From assembly GCF_016598535.1 (NCBI RefSeq), contig NZ_CP066779.1, positions 4,772,053 to 4,836,052 of the forward strand: DNA of 64,000 nucleotides, written 5' to 3'. A program made the translations under genes and the position numbers. Shown here one piece after another: positions 60,038 to 64,000 of this stretch; the stretch's first letter is position 1; every line of letters starts with the position of its first letter. The notes below the pieces were generated by a model that ran no database searches, had not been told where the DNA came from, and saw only the letters and a program-made list of their open reading frames with translations. This DNA is from Rhodococcus sp. P-2. GTDB lineage: Bacteria > Actinomycetota > Actinomycetes > Mycobacteriales > Mycobacteriaceae.

Positions 60038-61186
60038 TCAGAGCCGCTCGATAATCGTCGCGTTCGCGGTGCCGCCGCCTTCACAGATGGTCAGCAGGCC
60101 GTAACGACCGCCGGTGCGCTCGAGTTCGTTGAGCAGCGTCGCCATCAGCTTGGTGCCGGTCGCGCCGAGCGGGTGGCCGAGTGCGATCGCGCCGCCGTTG
60201 ACGTTGACCTTGGCCGGATCTGCGCCGATTTCCTTGATCCAGGCCAGGACGACCGGGGCAAAAGCTTCGTTGATCTCGACGAGGTCGATGTCCTCAATGC
60301 TCAGACCGGCCTTCGCGAGAGCATGCTTCGTGGCCGGGATCGGCGCACTGAGCATGAAGATCGGGTCGTCGCCGCGAGCGCTGAGATGATGAATCCGGGC
60401 GCGGGGCTTGAGGTTGTACTTTTCCACCGCTTCCGCCGACGCCAGCAGCAGCGCACTCGCGCCGTCGGAGATCTGGCTGGCCACCGCTGCGGTCATGCGA
60501 CCGTCTTCGACGAGAACCTTGAGCGTCGCCATCTTTTCGAGGCTGGTCTCGCGGGGTCCTTCGTCGACGGTCGCGTCACCCATGGCGACGATCTCGTTGT
60601 CGAAACGACCCGCGGCGATTGCAGCCTTGGCGCGCTCATGGCTCTGCAGTGCCCACTTCTCGAGCTCTTCGCGGCTGATGTCCCACTTCTCGGCGATCAT
60701 TTCGGCGCCCTTGAACTGCGAGACTTCCTGGTCACCGTAACGCTCGGTCCAACCGACCGAACCCGAAGTCGGCGTGTCGAATCCGTACTGCTGACCGACG
60801 ATCATCGCTGCCGAGATCGGAATCTGGCTCATGTTCTGAACGCCGCCGGCGACGATCAGATCCGCGGTGCCCGACAGGATGGCCTGAGCACCGAAGTGCA
60901 CTGCCTGCTGGCTCGAACCACACTGACGGTCGACCGTCACACCGGGTACGTGCTCCGGGAATCCCGCTGCGAGCCAGGACATGCGGGCGATGTTGCCGGC
61001 CTGGCCGCCGATGGCGTCGACGCAACCGAAGATCACGTCGTCGACGTCACTGGGATCGATACCGGTGCGCTCGACCAGTGCCTTGACGACGTGCGCACCG
61101 AGATCGATGGGGTGCACGCCGGACAGCGCGCCGCCCCTCTTGCCGATCGGTGTTCGAATGGCGTCGACGATGTAAACCTCGGACAT
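60038..61186 (-). CDS. fadA6: Thiolase FadA6 of the HIP/ring C-D pathway
   Basis: A 382-aa thiolase. The nucleophilic Cys lies in VDRQCGSSQQAVHFGAQAI, with NINEAF-type EINEAFAPVVLAW, GGAIALGHPLGATGTK and TICEGGGTANATI at the C-terminus (the acidic variant of CxGGG). FadA6 acts late in steroid ring degradation, cleaving the beta-keto-CoA formed after ring opening. It is the last gene of the fadE30-ipdF-kstR2-fadA6 unit, 11 bp after kstR2. Confidence 0.9.
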   Translation of the reverse strand: MSEVYIVDAIRTPIGKRGGALSGVHPIDLGAHVVKALVERTGIDPSDVDDVIFGCVDAIGGQAGNIARMSWLAAGFPEHVPGVTVDRQCGSSQQAVHFGAQAILSGTADLIVAGGVQNMSQIPISAAMIVGQQYGFDTPTSGSVGWTERYGDQEVSQFKGAEMIAEKWDISREELEKWALQSHERAKAAIAAGRFDNEIVAMGDATVDEGPRETSLEKMATLKVLVEDGRMTAAVASQISDGASALLLASAEAVEKYNLKPRARIHHLSARGDDPIFMLSAPIPATKHALAKAGLSIEDIDLVEINEAFAPVVLAWIKEIGADPAKVNVNGGAIALGHPLGATGTKLMATLLNELERTGGRYGLLTICEGGGTANATIIERL

Positions 61187-61197
61187 AGCGTTAGCTC

Positions 61198-61869
61198 CTA
61201 GTTTCGTTGTGCAGCAATAGTTCTTGAAGTTGATTCAGCAATAGCGTCTGAAGTTGTTGCCGGATCGGATAGCCCGTCGAGCACGATCGCGAGATATTGA
61301 GCCGCGACGGCGTGAGCCGAGAGGGATCCACCCGGGCGGTACCAGCGAACCGCGACCCACACGGTGTCGCGCATGAATCGGAAGACCAATTCGACGTCGA
61401 TGTCGGAGCGGAAGGTCCCGTCCGCGACGCCGGCTTCGAGGACGCCGACCCACAGGTCCCGGAACTCGGTGTTGCGCTCGGCCAGGTAAGCGAAGCGCTC
61501 GTTCCCGACGAGGTGCTTGACCTCGTCCTGGTAGATCGCAACAGCCGAATGTGAGGCGTCGATGGCCTCGTACGAAGTCACGACCAGAGCTTCGAGCGTC
61601 GCGCGACTGTCCAACCCCGCCGCGACGATCTCGCGGTATTTTCCGAAGAGTTCGTCGAGGAACTGGTGCAGGATCTCGTCGACCATCGACTCCTTGGAAT
61701 CGAAATGGTGATACAAACTGCCGGAGAGGATCCCGGCGGCGTCGGCGATATCGCGGACCGTCGTCGCGCGCACTCCGCGATCGGCGAACAGCCCGGCCGC
61801 GATCTCGAGCAGCTCGTCGCGGCGCCCTGACTTGCCGGTTGATTCGTCGGAATTTCGAGGTGGCGTCAT
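61198..61869 (-). CDS. kstR2: TetR-family repressor KstR2
   Basis: A 223-aa TetR repressor. HTH: DELLEIAAGLFADRGVRATTVRDIADAAGILSGSLYHHFDSKE. The ligand domain includes DEVKHLVGNERFAYLAERNTEFRDLW and FMRDTVWVAVRWYRPGG. KstR2 controls ring C/D (HIP) catabolism and responds to HIP-CoA. The position next to fadA6, ipdF and fadE30 and the match to known KstR2 sequence features support the call. The target promoters include the fadE30 promoter beyond the window and probably 33057. Confidence 0.9.
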   Translation of the reverse strand: MTPPRNSDESTGKSGRRDELLEIAAGLFADRGVRATTVRDIADAAGILSGSLYHHFDSKESMVDEILHQFLDELFGKYREIVAAGLDSRATLEALVVTSYEAIDASHSAVAIYQDEVKHLVGNERFAYLAERNTEFRDLWVGVLEAGVADGTFRSDIDVELVFRFMRDTVWVAVRWYRPGGSLSAHAVAAQYLAIVLDGLSDPATTSDAIAESTSRTIAAQRN

Positions 61870-61893
61870 GTATTCAATCCTATCCAGGGCCCT

Positions 61894-61942
61894 CCCCTGT
61901 GCGCGGTCAGCGAGTCCAGGGACTCCTTAACCGCGCACGGGG
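61894..61942. repeat. Intergenic palindrome, family 2, between ipdF and kstR2
   Basis: Outer arms CCCCTGTGCGCGGT and ACCGCGCACGGGG enclose an inner GAGTCC-AGG-GACTC hairpin. On the minus strand the core GGTTAAGGAGTCCCTG is identical to the hairpin at 32033. It may attenuate readthrough from ipdF into kstR2. Confidence 0.6.
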
Positions 61943-61945
61943 ACG

Positions 61946-62758
61946 CTAGGCCCTCTGCGAAGAAACGGAGACGATCTCGCCGGTCATGTAGGTGGAGTAA
62001 TCGCTGGCGAGCATCGCGATGACCGTTGCGATCTCCCAGACCTCCGCGGCGCGGCCGTAGGCCTCACCGGAGGCCAACTGGTCGAGCAGTTCCTCGCTGG
62101 TGACCTTCGCCAGAAACGCATGACGCGCAATGGAGGGCGAGACCGCGTTGATCCGGACTCCGTACTCCGCTGCTTCGATGGCGCTGCACCGAGTCAGTGC
62201 CATGACGCCGGCCTTGGCTGCGGCGTAGTGCGCCTGTGAATGCTGCGCGCGCCAACCGAGAACGGATGCGTTGTTCACCAGAACACCGCCGTGCGGAACG
62301 CTCTTGAAGTACCGCAGCGCGGCGCGCGTCGAACGGAAGGTGCTGTTGAGGGTGATGTCGAGAACGCGATCCCACTGATCGTCCGTCATGTCGACGACGG
62401 GAGTCTCACCGCCCAGGCCTGCGTTGTTGACGACGATGTCGATACGCCCCAGCTTCTCGGCCGCGCCGACGAACAGCGCGTCGACCTGCTCGGTGCTGGA
62501 CACGTCGCAGATGATCGACTCGACCTGCTGACCGGGGAATTCGGCCTTCAGCTTCTCCACCGTCTCCCCGAGCCGACGCTCGTGGAAGTCGGAGACGAGA
62601 ACGTCGCCGCCCTCGAGAAGCACCCGGCGTGCAGTTGAGAAGCCGATGCCGGTTCCGGCTGCGGCGGTGATGATCGCCTTCTTGCCCGCGAGCAGTCCGT
62701 GGCCCGGGGTTTCCTCCGGCGCAACGGAAAGCGGGGACGCGGCTTTGGTGTCAGACAT
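61946..62758 (-). CDS. ipdF: IpdF, short-chain dehydrogenase of HIP catabolism
   Basis: A 270-aa SDR. NAD-binding AAAGTGIGFSTARRVLLEGG, NNAG in DIVVNNAGLGGETP, catalytic Ser/Tyr-x-x-x-Lys in LVNNASVLGWRAQHSQAHYAAAKAG, and GVRINAVSPS are all present. IpdF (Rv3559c) oxidises the 5-hydroxyl of HIP-CoA derivatives. The ATG overlaps the fadE30 stop (TAATG-type). The N-terminal ~20 residues are Ala/Pro-rich and vary in the family. Confidence 0.88.
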   Translation of the reverse strand: MSDTKAASPLSVAPEETPGHGLLAGKKAIITAAAGTGIGFSTARRVLLEGGDVLVSDFHERRLGETVEKLKAEFPGQQVESIICDVSSTEQVDALFVGAAEKLGRIDIVVNNAGLGGETPVVDMTDDQWDRVLDITLNSTFRSTRAALRYFKSVPHGGVLVNNASVLGWRAQHSQAHYAAAKAGVMALTRCSAIEAAEYGVRINAVSPSIARHAFLAKVTSEELLDQLASGEAYGRAAEVWEIATVIAMLASDYSTYMTGEIVSVSSQRA

Positions 62759-63957
62759 TAACGAGCCTCTCGGGGAAGACCGAGCACGCGCTCGGAAATG
62801 ATGTTGCGCTGAATTTCGTTGGAGCCGCCGTAAATCGTGTCGGCGCGGGTGAAGAGGAAGAGGCGCTGCCACTCGTCGAGCTCGAGATGCTCGGGATCGG
62901 TGATGTCCGAGGCATTGCCTTCGGAATCGGCCCACGGTGCAACCAACGACGACGCACCTTGCACGTCCATCGCCAGCTGCCCCAGATCACGATGCCAGTT
63001 GGCCCACAACAGTTTTGCGACGGACGCTTCTCCGCCACCGGTTCCGGCGTCGACCGCGTCGAGAGTACGCATCGCGTGGGCGCGCATCACGCGCAGTCCG
63101 ACCCACGCACGGGCGATCTTTTCACGGATGTGCGGATCCTGGTCACTGCCATTGGCTTTCGCCAGGTCGACGACGCCTTGGAGCTCGCGGGCAAATCCGA
63201 TCTGCTGTCCGAGCGTGGACACACCGCGCTCGAAGGTGAGCAGCCCCATCGCGATCTTCCAGCCCTCGCCGGGTTCCCCGACCACGAGATCGGCGTCGGT
63301 GACGGCGTCGTCGAAGAAGACCTCGTTGAACTCCGACGTGCCGGTGAGCTGCTGAATGGGCCGAACTGTCACACCGGGCTGATCCAACGGGACCAGCAGG
63401 AAGCTCAACCCCTGGTGACGCTTGGAGCCCACTTCGGTGCGGCAGACCACGAAGCACCACTGCGCGACGTGAGCGAGTGAGGTCCACACCTTCTGGCCGT
63501 TGATGATCCACTTGCCGTCTTCGAGGCGTGCGGTGGTGGAGACGTTCGCGAGGTCGGAACCGGCGCCGGGCTCGGAGTAGCCCTGCGACCACAGTTCGCT
63601 GACCGTGTTGATGCCAGGAAGGAATCGGTGCTTCTGCTCGTCGGTGCCGTACGCGATCAGCGTCGGGCCGAGCAGCTCTTCACCGATGTGGCTGACGCGA
63701 GCCGGCGCACCGGCCTTCGCGTACTCCTGATGGAAGATGACCTGCTGGGAGATGCTTGCTCCCCGCCCGCCGAACTCCTTCGGCCACCCGAGGCACGTCC
63801 ACCCCGACGCTGCGAGGTGCTTGTCCCACTCGAGTCGTTGCTCGAAGAACTCGTGCTCACTGCCGGGGCCGCCCTTACCCTTGAGCTGGGCGAATTTGCC
63901 CGTCAAGTTCTCGGCCAACCACTGCGCGACCGTGGCCGCAAACTCGTCGTCCGTCAT
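62758..63957 (-). CDS. fadE30: Acyl-CoA dehydrogenase FadE30/IpdE1
   Basis: A 399-aa acyl-CoA dehydrogenase that oxidises the steroid-derived CoA thioester in HIP breakdown, usually as a complex with a second FadE chain (IpdE2) encoded elsewhere. Features are GWPKEFGGRGASISQQ, GYSEPGAGSDLANVSTTA, INGQKVWTSLAHVAQWCFVVCRTE, TFERGVSTLGQQI, and the C-terminal DTIYGGSNEIQRNIISERVLGLPR. The ATG at 63957 aligns with family N-termini; a GTG at 63987 without a ribosome site is the alternative. The promoter lies at or beyond the window edge. Confidence 0.88.
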   Translation of the reverse strand: MTDDEFAATVAQWLAENLTGKFAQLKGKGGPGSEHEFFEQRLEWDKHLAASGWTCLGWPKEFGGRGASISQQVIFHQEYAKAGAPARVSHIGEELLGPTLIAYGTDEQKHRFLPGINTVSELWSQGYSEPGAGSDLANVSTTARLEDGKWIINGQKVWTSLAHVAQWCFVVCRTEVGSKRHQGLSFLLVPLDQPGVTVRPIQQLTGTSEFNEVFFDDAVTDADLVVGEPGEGWKIAMGLLTFERGVSTLGQQIGFARELQGVVDLAKANGSDQDPHIREKIARAWVGLRVMRAHAMRTLDAVDAGTGGGEASVAKLLWANWHRDLGQLAMDVQGASSLVAPWADSEGNASDITDPEHLELDEWQRLFLFTRADTIYGGSNEIQRNIISERVLGLPREAR

Positions 63958-64000
63958 CTGCCCGTCCGGGCTCTCGCTCTGGTCCACATATGTAAGATAA

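Overview
The window is a high-G+C actinobacterial chromosome segment. Gene content and order point to Rhodococcus, most like the R. erythropolis group. The evidence is a sterol/cholesterol catabolic gene set in the order familiar from Mycobacterium tuberculosis and Rhodococcus, an mce operon, Rpf, F420-dependent enzymes, GTG/TTG starts and many 4-nt stop/start overlaps. Most of the window is dense coding sequence. I saw no tRNA, rRNA, CRISPR array or recognisable insertion sequence. Comparisons with named proteins are from memory; no database search was run.

Region 1 (1-16.3 kb), sialic acid/amino sugar catabolism. After the tail of an acyl-CoA synthetase gene, a minus-strand operon runs from 9474 down to 1070: three Gfo/Idh/MocA oxidoreductases, nanA, nanK, nanE, an SGNH esterase, nagA and nagB. 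Divergent from it is a Dpp-like ABC transporter with a fused permease-ATPase, the layout of the SatABCD/SiaEFGI sialic acid importers, followed by a FadR-type GntR regulator (NanR-like). A near-identical 21-bp sequence sits at both ends of the divergent promoter region, and a partial copy lies before the regulator gene. The promoter-proximal oxidoreductase resembles NanOx/YjhC, which suggests use of 2,7-anhydro or otherwise modified sialic acids.

Region 2 (16.3-40 kb), sterol side-chain and ring C/D catabolism. Present are fadD19, echA19, a luciferase-like F420 oxidoreductase, a double DUF35 protein with two Ltp aldolases, a second LLM enzyme, an NTF2-fold protein, cyp125, fadA5, a Ddn-like F420 protein, an SDR gene, echA20, ipdA, ipdB, ipdC, an IclR regulator and kshA. 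KstR-type operators lie in three divergent promoter regions, and a KstR2-like palindrome lies between the SDR gene and echA20. Inserted among these are a restriction-fold (DUF559/AbiEi-like) gene bounded by inverted repeats and an unusual gyrase-A-like/GNAT-like protein.

Region 3 (40-52 kb), lipid import. A tandem-TetR regulator of Mce3R type is divergent from a complete, tightly coupled yrbEA-yrbEB-mceABCDEF-mas operon that ends in a DUF2236 (MpaB/Lcp-like) oxygenase. A perfect TGTGA-N6-TCACA CRP/GlxR site lies upstream of the operon.

Region 4 (52-60 kb), mixed functions. It holds rpf with a CRP-like site and a structured leader, a NUDIX/DUF1023/DUF2277 group, a BASS-family symporter, a siderophore-binding lipoprotein, a TetR/P450 pair (a CYP102-like haem domain with no reductase) and a DUF4333 lipoprotein. 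Region 5 (60-64 kb) is the KstR2-type operon fadE30(ipdE1)-ipdF-kstR2-fadA6 on the minus strand, whose promoter lies at or beyond the window edge.

Together the genes describe a soil actinomycete that imports lipids through Mce, degrades sterols through CoA thioesters, and scavenges sialylated glycans.
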